Source: Bacteroidota bacterium
GTDB lineage: Bacteria; Bacteroidota; Ignavibacteria; T3Sed10-11
Length of the DNA stretch: 8,159 nt
Direction: 5' to 3'
Assembly (NCBI GenBank): GCA_007128495.1
Contig: SKXH01000101.1
Span: 1-8,159 of the forward strand
Position 1 is the stretch's first letter. Every line of letters starts with the position of its first letter. Positions 1 through 7,433 of the stretch are shown piece by piece. A program made the position numbers and the translations under genes. The notes beneath the pieces were generated by a model that was not told the DNA's origin, searched no databases, and saw nothing but the letters and a program-made list of their open reading frames with translations.

Positions 1-774
1 GAAGGGTTTTGCACTGTGGCTATCGATCTCAGTGAAGAACTTGAAAAGAGCCAGGTATTTCAAATGGCAGAAGACAAGTTTTCAGTGGCGATAGAAACTG
101 CCCGGGCAATTGGTAACAGCGAGATCGAAAATATGGCGCTGGTGGGTCGTGCCCGTACGCGGCTCAATCTCGGCGATACGGCTGGCGCGTTAGCAGATGC
201 TCAGCTTGTGCCACAGGGATTTACCAAAGTAGTCCAGGCAGAAGACGATCCGGCGCGACGGCACAATAGAGTCGCTTCTCAATTCCGGCAGGGATTCATA
301 GCAGTTGCGCCACTTTATCATGATCTAACGGTAGAGGGAGAACCGGATCCGCGGGTAGTAGTAATCGATGAAGAACGTTTGGGATTCGATTCCGAAACCA
401 ACATCTACTCAACTGATAAATATCCGACCGATTCTGCCGAATTCACACTTGCATCGTGGCGCGAAGCATATTTAATTATCGCCGAAGTAGAAGGTGGACA
501 AACGGCAGTTAATATGATCAATGCGCTGCGCGCAGAACACGATCTGCCTGAATTCAACAGCAATGATGCCGATGAGATTATGTGGCAGGTTGTCGAGGAA
601 CGGCAGCGGGAGTTATTCCTTGAATCCCATCATCTGTATGATATTACACGGTACAACTTAGACCTCATTCCCGAGCCGGGCACACCATATCCGAAAGGCG
701 GCTCATATGGGGATATGAAGTGTCTGCCATTGCCGGACAGTGAGAGATTCAATAATCCCAATATACCAAACTAA
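1..774 (+). CDS. SusD/RagB-family outer-membrane nutrient-uptake lipoprotein (3' part; 5' end outside window)
   Basis: The reading frame is open from the first base, so this is the C-terminal ~257 residues of a longer protein. SusD-family proteins are usually about 450-600 residues. They sit as surface lipoproteins over a TonB-dependent SusC porin and hold oligosaccharides, peptides or other nutrients for import. The fragment begins with a helical, TPR-like stretch (roughly nt 40-230), including an RARTRLNLGD segment and an A..DA..VP motif typical of this family. The C-terminal domain has the hallmark EERQRELFLE followed by HLYDITRYNL (nt ~595-660), and ends with the characteristic LPLPDSERFNNPNI just before the TAA stop. 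The GTG at nt 16 is not a credible start, because the frame and family similarity continue upstream. A SusC partner would be expected to the left. The ligand cannot be inferred; the neighbouring hydrolases make amino-acid conjugates or peptides possible. Confidence 0.9.
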   Translation, partial: EGFCTVAIDLSEELEKSQVFQMAEDKFSVAIETARAIGNSEIENMALVGRARTRLNLGDTAGALADAQLVPQGFTKVVQAEDDPARRHNRVASQFRQGFIAVAPLYHDLTVEGEPDPRVVVIDEERLGFDSETNIYSTDKYPTDSAEFTLASWREAYLIIAEVEGGQTAVNMINALRAEHDLPEFNSNDADEIMWQVVEERQRELFLESHHLYDITRYNLDLIPEPGTPYPKGGSYGDMKCLPLPDSERFNNPNIPN

Positions 775-808
775 TAAACTCCACGGTATCTGCTCCTTCT
801 TTCGTTTA

Positions 809-848
809 ACAACAAAGCCCCTATGAGTTCCATAGGGGCTTTTGTTGT
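809..848. terminator. Bidirectional intrinsic terminator between convergent genes
   Basis: Positions 817-825 (GCCCCTATG) pair with 831-839 (CATAGGGGC) around a 5-nt loop (AGTTC, 826-830). The stem extends with AAA/TTT (814-816 with 840-842). After a single bulged T at 843 it continues for five more pairs (809-813 with 844-848). The GC core flanked by A-rich sequence on the left and T-rich sequence on the right suits termination in both directions. It lies 34 bp after the SusD-family stop and 16 bp before the end of the minus-strand NhaC-family gene. Confidence 0.88.
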
Positions 849-864
849 ATCTCCTTCTTAAATT

Positions 865-2280
865 TTAATGCAATATCATACCGAATATCACATAAAACAC
901 AGTAGCTGCTAATGCAGCTACCAGTGCATAGGGTAACTGTGTGCGGACATGATCGATGTGGTCGCTCGCCGCTGCCATTGATGAGACCAATGTGGTATCC
1001 GATATCGGCGAAACGTGATCGCCAAAAACACCGCCGCCCAAAACTGCAGCAAGACTAAGCGGCACACTCACATCCATTATGAGTGCAGTGGGAACAGCTA
1101 TTGGTACCATTATCGCAAATACTCCCCAGCTTGTGCCGGTCGAGAATGCGATAAAAGCCGATGTGATAAAGATTATCGCTGCAATATAAGCCGGGTCGAG
1201 AAAATCATCGGCAATGGATGCAACATACTGCCCCGTACCTAATTCCCTGCTTGTATCGCCGATAGCAAACGCCAGTGTCATAACAATTGCGAGCGGTATC
1301 AATCCACCGATACCTTTCAACGATAGATCGAAAACTTCTCTGATACTGAATATCTTTTGCGTAACCGGCAGAACTCCGGCAACCACAATTGCCGCAAGCA
1401 CCGACCATAATACCGACGTCGATCCGACCCCTGCCATAATATTACCATCGCCGGTAATATACAAACCGAGCGGCATCATAAAGATCATGGTAAGAACGGG
1501 TAAAAGCATATTAACGGGTCGATACGATATTCCGCTCTTTGCTTCTATCGAGGTAATTTCATCGGAGACCATGGGAATTGCATTGTCGGCAATGGTCTTG
1601 CCTGTTGTGCCTGCCCGATGTTCGGCTTTTTTCATCGGCCCGAAATCTTTGAATGTAAGTATTATAAACGTAACCATGATAATAACGAAGATAGCATAGA
1701 AATTTAACGGGATGCTTTCAATAAAAATTTGAACCGGATTTTCCATATCTTCCAGTTCAAGCAAACCGATCACATAAGCTCCCCACGCATTGAGCGGAAT
1801 AAGAACGCATTTGGGCGCCGATGTTGAATCGAGAATATAAGCGAGTTTCTCTCTCGATATCCGGAGCCGTTCAAATAACGGCCGCGAGACCGAGCCGGCT
1901 ACCAAAGCACAAATACTCGATTCAATAAAAATTAAAAATCCGATAATGCCCGATAAACTTGCAGCACCCCGCGGGGTACGGGCGAGATTTCTTTTGTGTA
2001 CCCAATCAACAAACCCGTTCACACCGCCGCTCCGCTGCGTTAATGTTATCAATGCTCCGATAAGGGCACAGAATATAATGACCCGTGTGTTACCGGGGTC
2101 CTGAAATACTCTCACAAGCGCTTCGATACTGTTCGCAAGACCGGAAAAAAATTTCCAATCGGAGAGTATTACCCATCCGGCAAGAATTCCGAGAAACAAT
2201 GATATATAAACCTGGCGCGTCGCAATTGCAAGTACGATCGCCAGAAGAGGTGGAATAATAGAAAGCCAGCCGTAATCCAT
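865..2280 (-). CDS. NhaC-family Na+/H+ antiporter-like membrane transporter
   Basis: A 471-residue, very hydrophobic polytopic inner-membrane protein, full length for the NhaC family (PF03553). The N-terminus (YGWLSIIPPLLAIVLAIATR) is typical of the family and supports the ATG at 2280. Conserved signatures include FSTGTSWGVFAIMVPIA (residues ~379-395), GGGVFGDHVSPISDTT (~415-430, the family hallmark containing polar and acidic residues) and DHIDHVRTQLPY (~440-451). Members exchange Na+ for H+, and some relatives (genomically predicted LysW, TyrT and MetT types) are thought to carry amino acids. As the last gene of an operon with two deacylases, it could move a released amino acid or acid, or simply handle Na+/pH; the sequence does not decide. 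It starts 30 bp after the upstream stop and has no recognisable Shine-Dalgarno, unlike the other complete genes here; the preceding bases are A/T-rich. The family call is firm; the substrate is unknown. Confidence 0.93.
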   Translation of the reverse strand: MDYGWLSIIPPLLAIVLAIATRQVYISLFLGILAGWVILSDWKFFSGLANSIEALVRVFQDPGNTRVIIFCALIGALITLTQRSGGVNGFVDWVHKRNLARTPRGAASLSGIIGFLIFIESSICALVAGSVSRPLFERLRISREKLAYILDSTSAPKCVLIPLNAWGAYVIGLLELEDMENPVQIFIESIPLNFYAIFVIIMVTFIILTFKDFGPMKKAEHRAGTTGKTIADNAIPMVSDEITSIEAKSGISYRPVNMLLPVLTMIFMMPLGLYITGDGNIMAGVGSTSVLWSVLAAIVVAGVLPVTQKIFSIREVFDLSLKGIGGLIPLAIVMTLAFAIGDTSRELGTGQYVASIADDFLDPAYIAAIIFITSAFIAFSTGTSWGVFAIMVPIAVPTALIMDVSVPLSLAAVLGGGVFGDHVSPISDTTLVSSMAAASDHIDHVRTQLPYALVAALAATVFYVIFGMILH

Positions 2281-2310
2281 GTGGAATGTTTATTTATTAT
2301 TGTTTATTGA

Positions 2311-3849
2311 TTATTTTCTTATCATCCTACCCGATCTTTCCCGGGTGAACGCTCCATCATCTATTGCCGTCACTCCATTAACGATAACATAGTCGAATCC
2401 TTCCGCTAATTGGTGGGGTTCCTCATATGTTGCCGTATCCCGTACATTATCGGGATGAAATACAATGATATCTGCAGCATAGTGAGGTTGCAACAATCCC
2501 CTCGGCGTATCGAGTGCATCGAACCCGACGGTCGCCGCCGTTAAACCGGTCATTTTGTGCACGGCTTCCTCAAGGGTAAGCAATTCCCTTTCATTTACAT
2601 ATTTTCTAATTATGCGTGCAAATGTTCCATATCCGCGGGGATGGCGCATCGTCGGACTTCCATCTGAACAGATCATCACATACGGATCGATCAGAAACCG
2701 TTCCATAACGTCCTCGTTCATCACAAAGTATGCAGCGCTTGCTCCGCGGAGACCGATATCGTCTATGAGGACATCCTCAAATGGTTTTCCGAGCTCTTCG
2801 GCAACTTCAGCCAACGTCATACCCGACCACGGCTCCGTACCGAACAGAGTTGCTTCGGGACCGTTGCGTAGTGCGACACGATTGCGCAGATACTCAGCCA
2901 GCTCATCTCTTCGTGTTTCGACAACTTCATCATAATCATGCGGCGGCTTTGCCCAGTCGGGAAACACAATACCGATGCCCGTATAGCTCGCAGTGTAGGG
3001 ATAAAGATCGGCAGTAATTTGCAATCCTTCCTCGCGCGCACGTTCCATCTTCGCAAGCACATCCTCCGCTCGAGCTGCATCATTGGCGTAGACAATTTTT
3101 ATATGCGATACCTGAACCGGACAATCGGCTTGCATACCCTGCATTATCAGCTCGCCGACTGCATCTTCAATTTCAGCATCATCCTCGCTTCGCATATGAC
3201 TCATCACCAGGCCGTTGTATCTACCCACCGGTTCTGCCACTGCTACAAGTTCGTCCATTTCAGCAAGACTACCGGGTTCATATTCCAATCCGGTCGATAA
3301 TCCGAAACAGCCCGCCTGCATCGCGCTTTCGACAAGCTGAGCCATTTTATCGAGATCATCTTCAGTAACATCAGTTTCATATTCTACTCCCGTCAACCGT
3401 CGCACCGTTCCGTGACCGACAAATGTTGCAATGTTAACTCCGGGATTTATTTCATCAACCTCTTGCATCCATTCGGATATATCCTCAACTCCCGGACTCG
3501 ATCCATCCTGCCCGAGTGTTATGGTTGTAACCCCCATTGCGAGAAAATTTTCGAACTCAGGTGTACTCAAAGGATCCCCGTGGGCATGGGCATCGATAAA
3601 ACCCGGTGCAACTACTTTACCGGCTGCGTCGATTATCTTTTCCGCTTGTATCTCTGGAACGTTCACTTCTCCGATATGAACGATCGTACCATCCTTAATG
3701 AGAATATCCGCCGGGTATGCCGGCTCACCCGTTCCATCGACGATACGACCGCTGTGAATAAAGATATCGTAAGTATCGCTGTACAAATTGCCATCGTCAC
3801 AGGCGGAAAACATAAATATAAAACACAGGATCATAATCAGTACAAACAT
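2311..3849 (-). CDS. Lipoprotein amidohydrolase, N-acyl-D-amino-acid deacylase (D-aminoacylase) family, HxH-containing paralogue
   Basis: A 512-residue metal-dependent amidohydrolase of the D-aminoacylase family, expected to hydrolyse the amide of N-acyl-D-amino acids or related compounds. The first 17 residues form a lipoprotein signal with lipobox FSAC (Cys17), so the mature protein is membrane-anchored outside the cytoplasm. The fold runs from a small beta domain (IHSGRIVDGTG) into PGFIDAHAHGD (metal ligands His88 and His90), then GQDGSSPG, where Asp115 occupies the place of the metal-binding Cys of classic D-aminoacylase. It continues with MSHMRSE (His218), VSHIK (His249) and CSDGS (catalytic-type Asp396), and closes with a C-terminal beta segment (YAADIIVF...VIVNG). 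The frame stays open to 3936, but the ATG at 3849 is chosen because it begins the signal peptide and has a strong ribosome site in the 13-bp gap after the upstream gene. It is a diverged paralogue of that neighbour; exact acyl and amino-acid specificity is unknown. Confidence 0.9.
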   Translation of the reverse strand: MFVLIMILCFIFMFSACDDGNLYSDTYDIFIHSGRIVDGTGEPAYPADILIKDGTIVHIGEVNVPEIQAEKIIDAAGKVVAPGFIDAHAHGDPLSTPEFENFLAMGVTTITLGQDGSSPGVEDISEWMQEVDEINPGVNIATFVGHGTVRRLTGVEYETDVTEDDLDKMAQLVESAMQAGCFGLSTGLEYEPGSLAEMDELVAVAEPVGRYNGLVMSHMRSEDDAEIEDAVGELIMQGMQADCPVQVSHIKIVYANDAARAEDVLAKMERAREEGLQITADLYPYTASYTGIGIVFPDWAKPPHDYDEVVETRRDELAEYLRNRVALRNGPEATLFGTEPWSGMTLAEVAEELGKPFEDVLIDDIGLRGASAAYFVMNEDVMERFLIDPYVMICSDGSPTMRHPRGYGTFARIIRKYVNERELLTLEEAVHKMTGLTAATVGFDALDTPRGLLQPHYAADIIVFHPDNVRDTATYEEPHQLAEGFDYVIVNGVTAIDDGAFTRERSGRMIRK

Positions 3850-3855
3850 GGTATA

Positions 3856-3862
3856 CTCCTTC
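3856..3862 (-). promoter_or_regulatory. Ribosome binding site that fixes the start of the second deacylase
   Basis: On the minus strand GAAGGAG (complement of 3856-3862) lies 6 nt before the ATG at 3849 and directly abuts the TAA stop of the upstream gene (3863-3865). This places initiation at 3849 rather than at the in-frame ATG at 3936, and suggests translational coupling between the two deacylases. Confidence 0.85.
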
Positions 3863-5557
3863 TTAATGATTTCTATCTTGCTGCCAGCCGGGTCCTCGAA
3901 CGAAACGTCCGGGTGTAGCTCCGGTATGTTCACCATCCCGCAGCACCTGTGTTCCGTTCACAAAAACATGATATACGCCGGTTGCATACTGATGCGGGTC
4001 ATCATATTCTGCGTGATCCTGTATCGTTTCAGGATCGAATACGACAATATCTGCAATATTACCCTCCTCAAGCGAACCGCGCCGATCGAGAGAAAGTATT
4101 GAAGCGGGGAATAAAGTCATTCTGTGAATCGCCTCCTCGAGTGAAATTATTTCTTCACCGCGCACATACTTTCCGAGGAGACGTGCAAAATTACCGTATG
4201 CCCGCGGGTGAGGATTGCTTTCGAGGAACACACCTTCAGGAGCGAGCGAACCCGCATCCGAACCGAACGTTACCCACGGCAACGCAACTTTTTTTCGGAT
4301 ATTCTCCTCAGACATAAAGAAATACACAACGCTTACTCTGCTTCCGTCTTCGATAACCAGATCCATCGCCGTTTCTTCCGGAGACTGCCCTCGCATTTCC
4401 GCAACTTCTGCAAGTGTTTTACCGGTCAGATGCTGCAATTCTTCATTTCTAAATCCCCGAAAGAGAACATTTTCGGCGGAACCGGCAGCGAGATAGAGGT
4501 TTTCCCATTCATCGGTTGGCTCGGTCATTTCCCGTTTAACCCGCTCGCGTATTTCAGGATCTTTCAAGCGCTCTGCCCACCGGTCATATCCACCCTCCTG
4601 TACCCAGGGTGGCATCGCCGCATCAAGTCCGGTAGCACCGGCTGTATAAGTATACATATCAGCCGTTAACGGTACTCCTTCATCCCGTACATCTTCTATC
4701 ATTTCGATGACCGTATCGAGTTTATGCCAGTTATCTTCACCCGCAGCTTTCAGATGGTAAATATGTCCATGCACATCTGCTTCACGGATTATCGTAATAA
4801 ATTCATCAACCGCTTCTATGAACTGGTTTCCTTCGCTTCTCAAATGAGATGTAAAAATGCCGCCATACTCTCCGGCCGCTTCAGCAAGTGCGATCAACTC
4901 ATCGGTATCGGCATAAAAACCCGGAGCGTATATCAGCGCCGATCCAACACCGAGCGCGCCCTCTTCCATCGCCTCCCGCACCAGTTGCTGCATTTTGTCC
5001 AACTCTTCGGCGTTTGGCTGCCGGTCTTCATAGCCGAGAACGTAAATCCGAACCGTGGTTGCACCGACAAGCGATGCAACATTGGACGATACGCCCCTAT
5101 CGGTAAGATACTCAAGAAATTCACCGAGTGTCGTCCATTCAATATCATATTTAATACGACCCTGTCTCTCAACCTGTTGTCGTTTCATAGTTTCATTGAG
5201 CGGGCCCATCGATATACCTTCACCGAACACCTCAAGCGTTACTCCCTGCCGTATATTACTCTGCGAACGTCCGTCCTCAATGAGCGACGTAGCAGCCCAG
5301 CTTAAAATATTGATAAAACCGGGCGCAACAGCCAGACCGTCTGCATCTATTTCAATTCTGCCGCTCGCTTCGTCGAGTGAACCGATATTACTGATCGTGT
5401 CGTCGTTTACCGCGATATCCGCTGTAAACGGAGCTGTTCCGCTTCCGTCGTATATTGTTCCGTTACGTATGATAACATCATAGTCATAGTGCTGCGGTGC
5501 ACAGCTATATATAAAAATTGCAATCATTATGAATATACATACAAGATAGGTGCGCAT
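3863..5557 (-). CDS. Lipoprotein amidohydrolase, N-acyl-D-amino-acid deacylase family, variant lacking the HxH motif
   Basis: A 564-residue member of the D-aminoacylase family and first gene of the minus-strand operon. The N-terminus (LVCIFIMIAIFIYSC) is a lipoprotein signal with Cys19 as anchor. The beta domain (YDVIIRNGTIYDGSG) leads to PGFINILSWAATS, where the usual HxH metal motif is replaced by Leu85 and Trp87. The position of the classic metal-binding Cys is Glu113 (FGEGIS). The other site residues remain: His238 (TSHLRSEG), His268 (IYHLK) and Asp434 (GSDAG), with the family's HPRAYGNFARLLGKYV at 450-465. Glu-His-His plus Asp without HxH resembles the single-metal arrangement of E. coli-type NagA, so a mononuclear enzyme is plausible (inference). 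The family is certain, activity on D-amino-acid amides likely, substrate unknown. The ATG at 5557 follows GAAGGAG (5567-5573) with a 9-nt spacer. The C-terminal DPHQYATGVYHVFVNG is standard, so the gene looks intact rather than decayed. Confidence 0.9.
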   Translation of the reverse strand: MRTYLVCIFIMIAIFIYSCAPQHYDYDVIIRNGTIYDGSGTAPFTADIAVNDDTISNIGSLDEASGRIEIDADGLAVAPGFINILSWAATSLIEDGRSQSNIRQGVTLEVFGEGISMGPLNETMKRQQVERQGRIKYDIEWTTLGEFLEYLTDRGVSSNVASLVGATTVRIYVLGYEDRQPNAEELDKMQQLVREAMEEGALGVGSALIYAPGFYADTDELIALAEAAGEYGGIFTSHLRSEGNQFIEAVDEFITIIREADVHGHIYHLKAAGEDNWHKLDTVIEMIEDVRDEGVPLTADMYTYTAGATGLDAAMPPWVQEGGYDRWAERLKDPEIRERVKREMTEPTDEWENLYLAAGSAENVLFRGFRNEELQHLTGKTLAEVAEMRGQSPEETAMDLVIEDGSRVSVVYFFMSEENIRKKVALPWVTFGSDAGSLAPEGVFLESNPHPRAYGNFARLLGKYVRGEEIISLEEAIHRMTLFPASILSLDRRGSLEEGNIADIVVFDPETIQDHAEYDDPHQYATGVYHVFVNGTQVLRDGEHTGATPGRFVRGPGWQQDRNH

Positions 5558-5604
5558 ATTGATTTTCTCCTTCGGTGAGCTTCTTAATTAAAGCAGATCC
5601 AAAC

Positions 5605-5617
5605 TATACTAAGTATA
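5605..5617. repeat. Short perfect inverted repeat overlapping the deacylase-operon -10 element
   Basis: TATACT-A-AGTATA forms 6-bp arms around a single base. Its right half, read on the minus strand, is the proposed -10 hexamer (5612-5617). It could be a small operator or just AT-rich coincidence; nothing else in the window fixes its role. Confidence 0.4.
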
Positions 5618-5640
5618 TGATGTTTTAAATTTATAAACAA
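5612..5640 (-). promoter_or_regulatory. Candidate promoter of the deacylase-NhaC operon
   Basis: On the minus strand TTGTTT (complement of 5635-5640) is followed after exactly 17 nt by TATACT (complement of 5612-5617), a sigma70-like spacing. Transcription would start around 5605, leaving a leader of roughly 45-50 nt before the ATG at 5557. No TAnnTTTG element of the kind used by Bacteroidota primary sigma factors was found at a matching position, so the assignment depends on which sigma factor the host uses. Confidence 0.5.
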
Positions 5641-5644
5641 GTGT

Positions 5645-5672
5645 TTGGCATTTTTTTGTTTGAATTTATACT
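5645..5672 (+). promoter_or_regulatory. Candidate promoter of the YtcJ-type amidohydrolase
   Basis: TTGGCA (5645-5650) precedes TATACT (5667-5672) with a 16-nt spacer, in an AT-rich tract. Its -35 element is only 4 bp from the -35 of the divergent promoter, and both share the same -10 hexamer. An alternative nearer the gene is TTTTGC (5714-5719), 16 nt, TATACT (5736-5741), which would give a leader of about 20 nt. Confidence 0.45.
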
Positions 5673-5768
5673 ATGTAATCTATATATTTCCTTTATAATA
5701 TAGTAATACGATGTTTTGCTTTCCCGTAATCGCGATATACTACCACTGAACAACCGAAAGGTTACACT

Positions 5769-7424
5769 ATGAAATATTTTATCCACCCTCTGATATTATC
5801 AATGCTAATAACAATGGTTACGATGTCTCAACCTGCCGATAAAGTATTTATGAATGCTGCTGTCTGGACCGTCGATGAAAACCAGCCCGTTGCCGAAGCG
5901 ATAGCGGTATACGATGGAAAGATAATTGCGGTCACGATGAACGATGAGATAGAAGAATACATCGACAGCGGCACACAGGTTATCGACACCGGCGGAAAAC
6001 TCATATTGCCGGGATTTATCGATAATCATACACACTTTATTGACGGTGGATTCGAATTACAGAGCATTGACCTGCGATATGCACAAACAGAAGAAGAATT
6101 CGCCCGGCTCATTAAAGAGTGGGCCGAACGGTATCCCGAAAGATGGATAACAGGCGGCACCTGGGATCATGATAATTTCCCCGGCGGGAATCTTCCTACA
6201 AAAGAATTGATCGACCCGTATACTCCCGAAACACCTGTGTTCGTCCGGCGGTACGACGGACATATGGGATTGGCAAACAGCTATACGCTCGAACTCGCCG
6301 GGATTACCGGCGAAACTCCCGATCCGCCCGGCGGAGAAATTGTAAGAGATCAGGAAACCGGCGAACCAACCGGTATTTTACGAAATACTGCGATGGATCT
6401 TGTCAGAAAACATATACCTCCCCCTACAATGGAAGAGCGTGTCGATGCTGCGATGCTCGCTCTTGAAAAAGCCCGGACACATGGGGTAACAAGTATACAA
6501 GATATGTCTTCATCTGATGATCTCAGAGCATATCAGGGACTCGCCAGGAGAAATAAATTAACAACCCGGATATACGCAATTCTTCCCTTTTCACACTGGG
6601 AATATCTTGCATCCACCGGCATCGAGGCGCCGTTCGGAAATGAGTTTATAAAAGTGGGCGGGTTAAAAGCGATGGCCGACGGATCGCTCGGTTCTTCCAC
6701 CGCTCTTTTCTTCGAACCATATACATCGGATCCGACAACACATGGTCTTCCGAGCGACGTTATGGAAGACGGCCGGCTCGAACAATGGGCGCTCGCTGCC
6801 GACAAAACCGGACTGCAGCCGGTAATTCACGCGATCGGAGATAGCGCAAATAGTCTTATCCTCGATCTTTATGAAAAAATTATTGATGAAAATCCTCCCC
6901 GGGATCGACGATTGCGTATAGAACACGCACAACACATTCATCCGAAGGATTTTGAACGTTTCTCACAACTTGAGGTCATCGCTTCGGTACAACCGTATCA
7001 CGCTATCGATGATGGCAGATGGGCCGAGGGACGAATCGGATATGAGCGATGCAGGACAACTTATCCGTTCAGAAGTTTTCTTGATGAAGGCGTTATCATG
7101 AGCTTCGGCAGCGACTGGACCGTCGCACCGCTTGATCCATTACTTACAATCTATGCCGCCGTCACAAGACGCACTCTCGACGGTGAGCATCCGGCAGGCT
7201 GGTTCCCTGAACAAAAGATCACCATTGAAGAAGCAATCGAAGCACATACATTAACAAGCGCGTATTCGGCTTATGAAGAGCACAGCAAAGGATCGATCAC
7301 AGTCGGGAAATTCGCCGATCTGGTCGTATTATCGGACAACATACTTGAGATCGACCCGGTGAAAATTAAAGATGTTCAGGTGGAAATGACGGTAGTGGAT
7401 GGAGTTATTGTGTTTGAAAGATGA
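5769..7424 (+). CDS. Exported YtcJ-type metal-dependent amidohydrolase
   Basis: A 551-residue amidohydrolase of the YtcJ group (Amidohydro_3, PF07969), the usual full length. Characterised relatives hydrolyse N-substituted formamides or other amides, but most are uncharacterised. The first ~20 residues (MKYFIHPLILSMLITMVTMS) form a Sec signal peptide without a lipobox Cys, so a periplasmic or secreted location is likely. Motifs in order: PGFIDNHTHF with HxH ligands His87 and His89; TGGTWDHDNFPGG (~128-140); DGHMGLAN (~163-170); FIKVGGLKAMADGSLGSSTALF (~293-314) with Lys295 or Lys300 as the possible bridging lysine; VIHAIGD (His354); RIEHAQ (His386); and FGSDW with catalytic-type Asp449. The C-terminal GSITVGKFADLVVL is normal. 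The ATG at 5769 has AAAGG (5757-5761) 7 nt upstream. It is transcribed divergently from the two deacylases over a 211-bp region, suggesting a shared theme of amide hydrolysis. Substrate not inferable. Confidence 0.92.
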   Translation: MKYFIHPLILSMLITMVTMSQPADKVFMNAAVWTVDENQPVAEAIAVYDGKIIAVTMNDEIEEYIDSGTQVIDTGGKLILPGFIDNHTHFIDGGFELQSIDLRYAQTEEEFARLIKEWAERYPERWITGGTWDHDNFPGGNLPTKELIDPYTPETPVFVRRYDGHMGLANSYTLELAGITGETPDPPGGEIVRDQETGEPTGILRNTAMDLVRKHIPPPTMEERVDAAMLALEKARTHGVTSIQDMSSSDDLRAYQGLARRNKLTTRIYAILPFSHWEYLASTGIEAPFGNEFIKVGGLKAMADGSLGSSTALFFEPYTSDPTTHGLPSDVMEDGRLEQWALAADKTGLQPVIHAIGDSANSLILDLYEKIIDENPPRDRRLRIEHAQHIHPKDFERFSQLEVIASVQPYHAIDDGRWAEGRIGYERCRTTYPFRSFLDEGVIMSFGSDWTVAPLDPLLTIYAAVTRRTLDGEHPAGWFPEQKITIEEAIEAHTLTSAYSAYEEHSKGSITVGKFADLVVLSDNILEIDPVKIKDVQVEMTVVDGVIVFER

Positions 7425-7433
7425 AAAATGTAT

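Noticed and set aside
16..18. GTG as the start of the left-edge gene
   Set aside because: The frame is open to base 1 and SusD-family similarity continues through it; the protein is simply cut by the window edge.
4724..5305. A 193-codon plus-strand open frame inside the first deacylase gene
   Set aside because: It lies wholly antisense to a gene with complete family motifs, has no recognisable domain, and its composition is what the opposite strand of that gene would give. The same applies to other plus-strand frames within 865-5557, such as 1214-1699 and 3412-3918.
3863..5557. Pseudoenzyme or decaying gene because HxH is missing
   Set aside because: Length, frame, ribosome site and the remaining His/His/Asp site residues are intact, and Glu at the Cys position could still bind a metal, so a variant active enzyme is more likely.
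5600..5608. TATAGTTTG on the minus strand as a Bacteroidota-type TAnnTTTG -7 element
   Set aside because: The spacing is off by one (TA-N3-TTTG) and no suitable TTTG -33 box lies at the expected distance; the TTGTTT/TATACT pair fits better.
5805..6941. Several minus-strand open frames of 68-92 codons inside the YtcJ-type gene
   Set aside because: All are antisense to a strongly supported amidohydrolase and show no ribosome site or family similarity.
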